Assembly (NCBI GenBank): GCA_017745115.1
Contig: JAGIAA010000016.1
Location: forward strand, 1 to 53,131
From: Sphingobium sp.
GTDB lineage: Bacteria; Pseudomonadota; Alphaproteobacteria; Sphingomonadales; Sphingomonadaceae
Direction: 5' to 3'
DNA: 53,131 bases
Within the stretch, counting starts at the first letter, position 1, and each line of letters starts with the position of its first letter. Of this stretch, positions 46,264 to 53,131 are shown in pieces. The notes under the pieces were generated by a model that had not been told where the DNA came from, ran no database searches, and was given only the letters and a program-made list of their open reading frames with translations. The position numbers and the translations under genes are program-made.

Positions 46264-49107
46264 TCAGGGCGCCAACAGGGCTCCGCGCGACAGATCGAGC
46301 TTGGCGGCGGGGATCACCACGACGTCAGGGCGGATCTTCCGGAGATCGTCGATGAAGTCGGCCGCCTTGCCGACCACCACCACCGATGCACCCTGCGGCG
46401 CGGCGTAGCGCTTGGCGACGTCCGTCGTGGCGCCGGTCGTGACCGCGGCATAGCGCGCCGGGAGCTTCTCGGACTCGCTCGGCGGCAGGCCCTGCAGCAG
46501 CAGCCCCGCAACCAGCGTGTTGAAGCCGTTGCTGGTCTCGATCTGGCGCGCGAGGGCACCGTCGAGATAGAGGCGGCGCTTCTGCAGCGCATCCTCCGCC
46601 GCGGGATTGGTGCCGAGCGCGCCGAACTGGTCGAGCATGACCTGCACGACCTCGTCGGCGGTGCTGTTTTGCGTCTGCGCGGTGGCATTGAGCACCGGCG
46701 CGTCGGCGCGCGAGGGCAGCGCGCTATAGGCGCCGTAGCTCAGGCCCCGCTTGGTGCGCACTTCCTCGAACAGGCGGCCATTGGAGCCGACACCGAGCAC
46801 GCTGTTGGCGAGCACGAGCGAATAATAATCCGCTCCGGCACGCGGCGCACCGCGCACGCCGACATAGACGGCAGCCTGCCCGGCCTCGGGCAGATCGATC
46901 ACCACCGTGCGCGGCGCGGACGCTGGGCCTGCAGGGCTGGTCACGGGCGGTGCTGCGGCGACATTGCTCTTCCAGTCGCCGAACAGCTTGCCGACCATCT
47001 GCTGGGCCTGGGCGGGGGCAATGCCGCCGCTGACGATGACCGAAGCGGTCGACGGATGCCAATGCGATGCGCGCCAGGCGAGCAGGTCGGCGCGCGTGAT
47101 CGCCGGGATCGTCTGGAGCGTCGCGACCGAGCCATAGGCCGCATCGCCATAGAAGACGCGCGAGGCGGCCATGCCGGCGAGCGTGCCCGGGTCCTTGAGC
47201 GCGACCTTGAGCGAGTCGATGGTGCGCGAGCGTTCGCGCTCGAGCTCGGCGTCGGGATAGGAGGCGTTGCGGATCACGTCGGCCAGCACCGCACCCGCCT
47301 GCTCCAGATTGGCGACCGGCGCGGTCACGCTGAACACCACGCCGTCGGGCGACGGGGCCGCGCCCATCGAGGCGCCGAGGCTCTCGAGCTTGGCGGCGAT
47401 CTGCTCGGCGGTACGCGTCGGCGTGCCCTTGTTGGCGACAGCCGCCGCGAAGCCGACGAGACCGGCCTTGCCCGCCGGATCGGTCGCGGTGCCGCCGGGC
47501 ATGACTACGCTCATGGTGGCGAGCGGCACGTCGCCGGTCTGCGCGGCCACGAGCTTGACCCCATTGGGCAGCTTGCTCTCGACGATCCTGGGCTGCGCTA
47601 TGGCGGGTGCGGCGGTGGGAGGCGGGGGCGCCTGGCGCTGCGCCTCCGCGTTCAGCTTCGCCGGCTCGCCGGTGGCTGGCGGGATGGAGTTGAAGCGCGG
47701 CATGGGCGCGGGATTCGCCCAGGTCGAGCGGTCGCCGGAGCCCTGCGTGTAGGTGAACTGCACGACGCTCCGCGGGTCAAGCCACGTCTTCGCGACGCGC
47801 TGGACGTCGGCGACGGTGACCTTGGTGACAGCCTGGAGCTTGCGGTCGGCGGCATGGGCATCGCCGACGGAGACGAGCGCCTCGCCGAGCTCGAAGGCGC
47901 GGCCCGAGGCGGTCTCGCGGCTGACGAGCGCCGCGGCGAGGATCTGGTTCTTGGCTTCGGTCAGCTCTGCTGGGGTGATGCCGCTCTTGATGACGCGGTC
48001 CATCTCGGCGGCGATGATATCGGCGACCTCGGGGAGCGGCGTGCCGGCCTTGAGGATCGCGAAGGGCGACATGAAGCCGCCTTCCTGGTTGCTCTCGAAA
48101 TATTCGGAGACCTGGACGGCTTTACCCGTGCGGACGAGCGCATTATAGAGGCGGCTGTTCTCGCCCGTGGAGAGGACGGCATCGAGCACGGTGAGCGCGG
48201 CGATGTCCGCGTCCGCCGCCGGGGGCAGCTGGTAGATCGCGCCGACGGCAGGAAGCGGTACATTGGGACCGGTGCCGTTGACGGTGCGCGGCTTAGTACG
48301 GCGCGTCTCGCGCGTGGCGATGTCGGTCGTGATCGGATTGGCGCGGCGGGGAATGGCGGCGAAATATTTGTCGACCAGTGCCTTCAGCTTCGCCGGATCG
48401 AAATTGCCGGCCACGATGAGCGTCGCGGTATCCGGGCCGTAGAAGGCCTTGTGGAAGCCGCGCGCGTCGTTGAGCGTGGCGGAATCGAGCTGCTCGATGC
48501 TGCCGATGCCGGTGCGCCGCTCGGGCAGCACATCATAGGCATTCTCGGCCAGCAGATAACGCTGCATGATGCCGTAGGGCGGGGCGAGCACGCGCTGGCG
48601 CAGTTCCTCCTTCACGATGGAGCGCTCGCGCTCGAACACCTCGTCGTCGACCACCGGGCGGGCCATGCGCTCGGCATGCGTCCAGAGCATGGTCTCGAGA
48701 TATTCGGCGGGGACGATCTCGTAATAGTTGGTGCGGTCGTCGCCGGTCGAGGCATTGCGCTGGCCGCCGACATCCTCGGTCAGGCGGTTGATCATGTTGT
48801 AAGGCATATTCTCGGTCTTGCGGCTCAAGATATGCTCGAACAGGTGCGCGAAACCGGAGCGGCCTTCCGGGTCGTTCTTGGAGCCGACATCGTACCAGAC
48901 CGAGGTCATCACCGTGGACGTCTTCTTGTCGGGGATGGCGATGATCGTGAGGCCGTTGCCCAGCTTCCATTCGGTGAACTGGATGGCGGGCGCCGTGACG
49001 GCGGGTGCGGGGGCGGTGGCCTTCTTCTGCGCGGCGAGCGGCGCAGCGAAGGCGAGGGCAGCGAGCGCGCTGCCGGTCAATGCGAATGCTTTGAGATGAT
49101 TTGTCAT
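46264..49107 (-). CDS. M16 family zinc metalloprotease (pitrilysin-like), exported
   Basis: A 947-residue protease made of two fused M16 halves. Signal peptide residues 1-26. The active first half has the inverted zinc motif HLFEH (H88, E91, H92) and the third ligand in the helix ERSIVKEELRQ about 75 residues later. The second half (from about residue 500) keeps the fold (GLVGFAAAVANKGT) but lost the motif, as expected for the clamshell partner. It degrades peptides in the periplasm. Start ATG 49107 fits the signal peptide. Upstream, divergent gene at 49241 is separated by 133 bases that hold a 29-base palindrome. The very long open frame on the other strand is a shadow. Confidence 0.93.
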   Translation of the reverse strand: MTNHLKAFALTGSALAALAFAAPLAAQKKATAPAPAVTAPAIQFTEWKLGNGLTIIAIPDKKTSTVMTSVWYDVGSKNDPEGRSGFAHLFEHILSRKTENMPYNMINRLTEDVGGQRNASTGDDRTNYYEIVPAEYLETMLWTHAERMARPVVDDEVFERERSIVKEELRQRVLAPPYGIMQRYLLAENAYDVLPERRTGIGSIEQLDSATLNDARGFHKAFYGPDTATLIVAGNFDPAKLKALVDKYFAAIPRRANPITTDIATRETRRTKPRTVNGTGPNVPLPAVGAIYQLPPAADADIAALTVLDAVLSTGENSRLYNALVRTGKAVQVSEYFESNQEGGFMSPFAILKAGTPLPEVADIIAAEMDRVIKSGITPAELTEAKNQILAAALVSRETASGRAFELGEALVSVGDAHAADRKLQAVTKVTVADVQRVAKTWLDPRSVVQFTYTQGSGDRSTWANPAPMPRFNSIPPATGEPAKLNAEAQRQAPPPPTAAPAIAQPRIVESKLPNGVKLVAAQTGDVPLATMSVVMPGGTATDPAGKAGLVGFAAAVANKGTPTRTAEQIAAKLESLGASMGAAPSPDGVVFSVTAPVANLEQAGAVLADVIRNASYPDAELERERSRTIDSLKVALKDPGTLAGMAASRVFYGDAAYGSVATLQTIPAITRADLLAWRASHWHPSTASVIVSGGIAPAQAQQMVGKLFGDWKSNVAAAPPVTSPAGPASAPRTVVIDLPEAGQAAVYVGVRGAPRAGADYYSLVLANSVLGVGSNGRLFEEVRTKRGLSYGAYSALPSRADAPVLNATAQTQNSTADEVVQVMLDQFGALGTNPAAEDALQKRRLYLDGALARQIETSNGFNTLVAGLLLQGLPPSESEKLPARYAAVTTGATTDVAKRYAAPQGASVVVVGKAADFIDDLRKIRPDVVVIPAAKLDLSRGALLAP

Positions 49108-49174
49108 GGGGCGCGACGTTATGCCTCTGCGCTCCGCTTCTCAAGCCGTCCGCATAACGCAAGAACGTTCGCGT

Positions 49175-49203
49175 CAAATAACTTTGTTTGACAAAGTTAT
49201 TTG
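49175..49203. promoter_or_regulatory. Large perfect palindrome, probable operator
   Basis: CAAATAACTTTG (49175-49186), TTTGA, CAAAGTTATTTG (49192-49203): 12-base arms without mismatch in an A+T-rich leader 38 bases before the membrane-protein start. The winged-helix protein encoded two genes on is the likely binder. Confidence 0.65.
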
Positions 49204-49240
49204 CATAATCCATATCGCGGACACCGAAGGAGGCGAATCC

Positions 49241-49813
49241 ATGGCGATCAGCGAAAGCAACGCGGCCGAGGCCCTGCGCAGCGTCAGTCATGTCCAGCGG
49301 CGCACATTGCTCGCGAAGGGCTATAGCCAGGCGAGCCCGCACCTGGCGCTGAGCGGCGTGATCTGGGCGGCGGGATATATTGCGAGCGGCCTGACGCCGC
49401 CGGAGAGCTGGCCCTTGTTCTGGGTGCCGCTGGCCTTCATCGGCGTGTTCGGCAGCTTTGCACTCAGCTTTCGCGGGGCGCGTCCGGTGGCAGGCGATCT
49501 GGCGGCGCGGGTCATGCCGGCGGCACGCATGCTGTGGACGATCGGGGCATCGATGGCGTTTGGCGCGTCGACCTTCCTGCTCTTCCAGCCCAAAGACATG
49601 GTCCCCGCCCTCGCCTTCCCCGCCTTGTTCCTCGCCTATGTCTATGTGCTGGTCGGCGCGACGGGGGCCTCGCGCTACCTCTGGATCGGCGGCGGCGTCT
49701 TCACGGTCACGGCGCTCGGCCTCATCCTGATGCCGCAGGCGATCGCCTTCTGGGTCGCGGCAGCGGGCGGCGGCGGGCTGCTGGCGGGAGCGCTGTGGAT
49801 GCGGAAGCCGTAA
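49241..49813 (+). CDS. Membrane protein of a regulator-linked pair
   Basis: A 190-residue integral membrane protein with about five to six helices (LALSGVIWAAGYIASGL, WVPLAFIGVFGSFALSF, MLWTIGASMAFGASTFLLF, LAFPALFLAYVYVLVGA, VTALGLILMP, AAAGGGGLLAGALW). No transporter motif is recognised. I chose ATG 49241 over the frame start at 49106, because GGAGG lies about nine bases upstream and the palindrome at 49175-49203 would otherwise be coding. It overlaps the regulator gene by one base (TAATG), so the two form one unit. Such membrane protein plus small winged-helix pairs are common in proteobacteria with unknown role. Confidence 0.78.
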   Translation: MAISESNAAEALRSVSHVQRRTLLAKGYSQASPHLALSGVIWAAGYIASGLTPPESWPLFWVPLAFIGVFGSFALSFRGARPVAGDLAARVMPAARMLWTIGASMAFGASTFLLFQPKDMVPALAFPALFLAYVYVLVGATGASRYLWIGGGVFTVTALGLILMPQAIAFWVAAAGGGGLLAGALWMRKP

Positions 49814-50124
49814 TGAACCCGGACTCTCCGCAGCCCAACGACCTCATCCACCAGGCGCTCCGCCTCAAGATCATGGCCGCGCTCAGTGCGGCGCGCGAGG
49901 ATGGCCCGATCGATTTCAACCGGCTGAAGGCGCTGGTCGCGGCCACGGACGGCAATCTCTCGACCCATCTCTCGACACTCGAAAATGCAGGCTATCTCAG
50001 CATCGACAAGGACTTTGTCGGGAAAAAGCCGCGAACCCGCATCGCCATCAGCAAAGCGGGTCTCGCGGCCTTTCGCGAGCATATGCGCTATCTGCGCGAG
50101 ATCATCGAAGCGTCGGGAAGCTGA
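49813..50124 (+). CDS. Small winged-helix transcriptional regulator
   Basis: A 103-residue MarR/PadR-like winged helix protein (HTH_34-type): LRLKIMAALSAAREDGPIDFNRLK, recognition region ATDGNLSTHLSTLENAGYL and wing VGKKPRTRIAIS, then a dimerisation helix FREHMRYLREIIEA. It starts at ATG 49813, overlapping the membrane protein stop. It probably binds the palindrome at 49175-49203 and controls its own operon and perhaps the divergent protease gene. No ligand domain is present, so the signal may come through the membrane partner. Confidence 0.87.
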   Translation: MNPDSPQPNDLIHQALRLKIMAALSAAREDGPIDFNRLKALVAATDGNLSTHLSTLENAGYLSIDKDFVGKKPRTRIAISKAGLAAFREHMRYLREIIEASGS

Positions 50125-50143
50125 CGCCTCGATCTCCGTCGCG

Positions 50144-51115
50144 TCAGTTCTTCTTGCCGACAATCACGCCGCTGCCCTGGCCATCCGCGCCCGTGAGCAG
50201 GAAGGTCGATCCCACTTCGGCGGCCTGAGGACCGAAGAACTGGCCTTGCAGCGTTGCGGAATAGCCGTTCATCGACGCCGCGTCGGACGTGCCGTTAAAG
50301 GCGCTTGTGCCGCTGCCGATCGTGCCCGATCCGAGCATCGCGCCGAAGTCCTTGGATGTGCCGTCGAGAATGTTGCGGCCGACGGGAGTCATGCTGAAAT
50401 CGATGGTGCCGGCGCCGAAATCCGCGACGATCGCACTGGCGCCGCTCAGCGTGTAGACACCGCTATTGCCGGCAAACACGCCATCGAGCGTCGTCTTGTA
50501 GCTCGCTACGCCGCTGGTCGGCAGGTCGCTCGGTGCCGTCTTGATTCCGTAGACGAAGAAGGTCGTCGCGACATCCGTCGACGTGCCGGTCGTGTTGGTC
50601 GATTGCCAGCCGCCATAAGAGGCATAAGTGAGCGCCAGTTTGGTGTTGCCGGGCCCCGGGTTGAACAGGGCAAGGTTGTCGGTCCTGGTGCCGCTCGTCT
50701 TGCCGTAGGTCGAGATGATCGGGGTCGAATCCGTCGCGCTGCGGTCGGCCGACGTAAAGCTGGTGTCGGGGAGCTGGCCGTTGGTGATCGTGTAGGATCC
50801 GGTCGCTGCATCATAGCGAACCTGGACGGAGCCGTTGGTCTGGGGCTGACGATTGCTCGTTACGCCGGTGCCGGCGGCCGCGGTGAAGCGGTTGACGGCG
50901 CCCAGAGCTTCGAATGACTGGCTGAACTGCAGGTTGGTTAGGGTCGCGTTAGCCCCGCCGGTGGGCGTGGGCGTGGGTGTGGGCGTCGGCGTCGGCGTCG
51001 AGGTGGGCGTGGCCGTCGGGGCGGGCGTCGAACTTACGCTCTGGGTGCCGCCACCGCCACAAGCAGACAGAAGACAGGCAGCACAAACACTTCCGGCAAA
51101 AGCGGCAAAACGCAT
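50144..51115 (-). CDS. TbpB-like surface lipoprotein with a PT-repeat linker
   Basis: A 323-residue protein: signal peptide with lipobox LLSAC near residue 19, GGGG, then a proline/threonine repeat linker (TPTPTPTPTPTPT), then an all-beta domain with G-rich strands and a C-terminal eight-stranded barrel-like part (AADFGAGTIDFS-like VADFGAGTIDFSMTPVG, TLQGQFFGPQAAEVGSTFLL). The phrase QFFGPQAAEVGGTF is the hallmark of the transferrin-binding protein B beta-barrel family. Many such lipoproteins in non-pathogens are surface or heme/metal-related proteins with unknown ligand. Start ATG 51115. It is convergent with the winged-helix gene. Confidence 0.85.
   Translation of the reverse strand: MRFAAFAGSVCAACLLSACGGGGTQSVSSTPAPTATPTSTPTPTPTPTPTPTGGANATLTNLQFSQSFEALGAVNRFTAAAGTGVTSNRQPQTNGSVQVRYDAATGSYTITNGQLPDTSFTSADRSATDSTPIISTYGKTSGTRTDNLALFNPGPGNTKLALTYASYGGWQSTNTTGTSTDVATTFFVYGIKTAPSDLPTSGVASYKTTLDGVFAGNSGVYTLSGASAIVADFGAGTIDFSMTPVGRNILDGTSKDFGAMLGSGTIGSGTSAFNGTSDAASMNGYSATLQGQFFGPQAAEVGSTFLLTGADGQGSGVIVGKKN
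50961..51026. repeat. Imperfect hexanucleotide tandem repeat (coding)
   Basis: A run of GGGCGT/GGCGTC-type six-base units, read on the minus strand as alternating proline and threonine codons in the lipoprotein linker. Changes in copy number would keep the frame and only change the linker length. Confidence 0.6.
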
Positions 51116-51310
51116 CAGGGTCTCCAGGGGAGTGAGGGGTGGCCTGCAGTCGGCGGCTAGGTTAACGGGGTCAATGGATCCGGGCCGATATGTTGCTTTT
51201 TGGCGTCGAGACACGGGAACGCGCCGATTCCGGGCCGCCCAAGTTTGGCTTAGCGCGCCTAAAGTAAGCCTGATTTGCGGTTCGGAGGGCGCATGAGCAT
51301 CTAGCGCTTC

Positions 51311-52084
51311 ATGGCGCATGCTGAGTCCTTTTCGGCCGGAACGGTCTATCTCGTCGGCGCGGGCCCCGGCGACCCGGACTTGCTGACGCTGCGCGCCGCG
51401 CGGCTGATCGAGCGCGCTGGGCTGATCGTGCATGACGGGCTGGTCGATCGGGCCATTCTCGCGCTCGCTCGTCCCGACGCCGAACTGGTCTCGGTTGCCA
51501 AGAGCCGGGCCAACCACACCATGCCGCAGGACGCGATCAACGCGCTGCTGGTGCGCGAAGCCCTGGCCGGACGTGATGTGGTGCGTCTCAAGGGCGGCGA
51601 TCCCCTGATTTTCGGCCGCGGCGGCGAGGAAGCCGAAGCGTGCCGCGCGGCGGGCGTTGCGGTCGAGATCGTGCCCGGCATCAGCGCCGCGATCGGCGCA
51701 GCAGCGGCCGCGCAAATCCCGCTGACTCACCGCGACAATGCCAGCATCGTCACGTTCGTCGCGGGCCAGTGCAAGGGGCTCTCTGAGCAGGACTGGGCCG
51801 GTCTTGCCGGCAAGGGCCGCACGCTGGTGATCTACATGGGCGTCAAAACCGCGCCGCAGATCGCCGAAAAGCTAATGGCAGACGGTCTCGCGCCGGACGT
51901 CTCGGTGGCGGTGGTCGAAAATGCCAATCGCGCGGCCATGCGCGTGCTGCGTGCGCCGCTGGCGGGACTGCCCGCGCTGGTGACACGCGAAGCGGTGAAG
52001 AGCCCCGCCTTGATCATTATCGGCGACGTAACCGCGCGGAACGACACCGCGCTCGAACAATTGGCGCTGGAGGCGCAGGGATGA
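51311..52084 (+). CDS. cobA: Uroporphyrinogen-III C-methyltransferase
   Basis: A 257-residue SAM-dependent methyltransferase. The P1 loop VYLVGAGPGDPDLLTLRA is at residues 12-29, then VRLKGGDPLIFGRGGEEAEA near 92-111 and VPGISAAIGAAA, the classical SUMT motifs. It makes precorrin-2, the start of siroheme and cobalamin synthesis. In this position, ahead of the sulfite/nitrite reductase gene, it most likely serves siroheme for that enzyme. Start ATG 51311. Its stop overlaps the next start (ATGA). I saw no riboswitch in the leader. Confidence 0.95.
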   Translation: MAHAESFSAGTVYLVGAGPGDPDLLTLRAARLIERAGLIVHDGLVDRAILALARPDAELVSVAKSRANHTMPQDAINALLVREALAGRDVVRLKGGDPLIFGRGGEEAEACRAAGVAVEIVPGISAAIGAAAAAQIPLTHRDNASIVTFVAGQCKGLSEQDWAGLAGKGRTLVIYMGVKTAPQIAEKLMADGLAPDVSVAVVENANRAAMRVLRAPLAGLPALVTREAVKSPALIIIGDVTARNDTALEQLALEAQG

Positions 52085-52380
52085 GAATTTTGACGGGCAA
52101 CGATTTGCGAACGGGCGCGGTCATCTGGTGGACGGGCCGGGACTGGTCGATCCATGTCGAGGATGCCGTCGATGTCGGCGACGATGGCGAGGGCATCCTA
52201 GCGCGCGAGACCGCTGCCTGCCGCGTCAACGGCGGCTATTCGCTCGAAGCAGAGCGGGATGCCGTGCGCAACGTCCGCCCGTTGCACATCAAGGACCGTG
52301 TTCGTGCCCTCGGCCCGACCGTCCGCCCCGACCTGACATTGAAACCGGCCGAACCCGACGCCGGAAGCTGGGTGATTTAA
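52081..52380 (+). CDS. DUF2849 protein
   Basis: A 99-residue protein with [14 protein letters not shown] and [17 protein letters not shown], as in the DUF2849 family, which in alphaproteobacteria is nearly always found between cobA/cysG and the nitrite/sulfite reductase gene. The role is likely assembly or regulation of siroheme-dependent sulfur reduction, not shown. It starts with an ATGA overlap on cobA and ends three bases before the reductase start. Confidence 0.88.
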   Translation: MRILTGNDLRTGAVIWWTGRDWSIHVEDAVDVGDDGEGILARETAACRVNGGYSLEAERDAVRNVRPLHIKDRVRALGPTVRPDLTLKPAEPDAGSWVI

Positions 52381-52383
52381 GCC

Positions 52384-53010
<627 letters not shown>

Positions 53011-53131
53011 ATTGCCGATGACCTTTCGCGAGATGGCGTTGAGTCCAGCGATATCGACCACCGAGTACATCATAGTGAGGTCGTTCGGCCCGACATAGGG
53101 CGCTGTGTTGCCCGAAGCGACGGTCGAGACC
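53011..53131 (-). other. Unassigned coding-like fragment joined to the reductase gene
   Basis: Read on the minus strand this 121-base end translates without stop as ...[20 protein letters not shown] then [12 protein letters not shown], a natural-looking protein fragment, and not as reductase. I cannot name the family. It lies in opposite orientation to the reductase gene, directly abutting its interruption. Confidence 0.45.

Noticed and set aside
46243..49191. 982-codon open frame on the plus strand
   Set aside because: Complement of the M16 protease gene; its residues are R/G/H/A-rich without any domain, while the minus strand shows a signal peptide and the HLFEH zinc motif.
51116..51310. 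Cobalamin or SAM riboswitch before cobA
   Set aside because: No conserved riboswitch core seen in the 195-base leader.

Overview
The window looks like chromosomal DNA from an alphaproteobacterium of the sphingomonad group (Sphingomonas, Sphingobium, Novosphingobium or relatives). The reasons are the high G+C coding, the alphaproteobacterial core genes (nrdB end, gmk, DUF2585, DUF2093, a cobA - DUF2849 - cysI-type cluster), the sphingomonad-style intergenic palindromes, EcfG-type stress promoters (GGAAC-N16/17-CGTT), a very large TonB-dependent receptor and PQQ-dependent dehydrogenases. The genus is inferred from family resemblance only.

Layout. (1) 1-6.5 kb: the end of nrdB, one A+T-rich orphan gene, then a cloud of very small genes: three entericidin-type lipoproteins, three paralogous 52-57 aa proteins, acidic disordered proteins, a glycine-zipper envelope protein and a DUF559 gene boxed by inverted repeats. 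Several divergent pairs share one symmetrical EcfG-like promoter that reads both ways, so this is probably a general-stress island. (2) 6.5-18 kb: housekeeping and mixed genes: gmk, wrbA, an orphan solute-binding protein, a PYROXD2-like FAD oxidoreductase, a two-component pair whose kinase has an ethylene-receptor-like membrane domain, a nitronate-monooxygenase-like protein, a glycosyltransferase, an alpha/beta hydrolase and selO. (3) 18-42.5 kb: a large catabolic cluster. It has a GntR/FCD regulator, an exported amidohydrolase, two MFS organic-anion permeases, an iron alcohol dehydrogenase, an aldehyde dehydrogenase, two PQQ dehydrogenases each with its own cytochrome c, a CoA-transferase plus crotonase pair, exported SnoaL-like, RraA-like, ThuA, SMP-30 lactonase and cupin proteins, and a 1040-residue TonB receptor. 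(4) 42.8-53 kb: an AstD-like aldehyde dehydrogenase with altered catalytic positions, a Cys-rich protein, a lone receiver protein, an M16 protease, a membrane protein with a winged-helix regulator, a TbpB-like lipoprotein, and cobA-DUF2849-nitrite/sulfite reductase. The last gene is interrupted by unrelated sequence about 120 bases before the window ends.

How the catabolic cluster seems to work. Five near-identical palindromes, ATCATAT-N3-ATATGAT, stand in front of all the main transcription units between 18.9 and 42.5 kb, including three divergent promoters. A weaker palindrome lies before the GntR gene. The simplest reading is a single GntR-controlled regulon. Most of its enzymes carry Sec or Tat signals. 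I infer that a bulky or glycoside-like compound enters through the TonB receptor, is oxidised by quinoproteins that pass electrons to the paired cytochromes, and is opened by lactonase, RraA and cupin type enzymes in the periplasm. The resulting acids would be taken up by the two MFS permeases for aldehyde and CoA-based steps in the cytoplasm. The substrate cannot be named from sequence.
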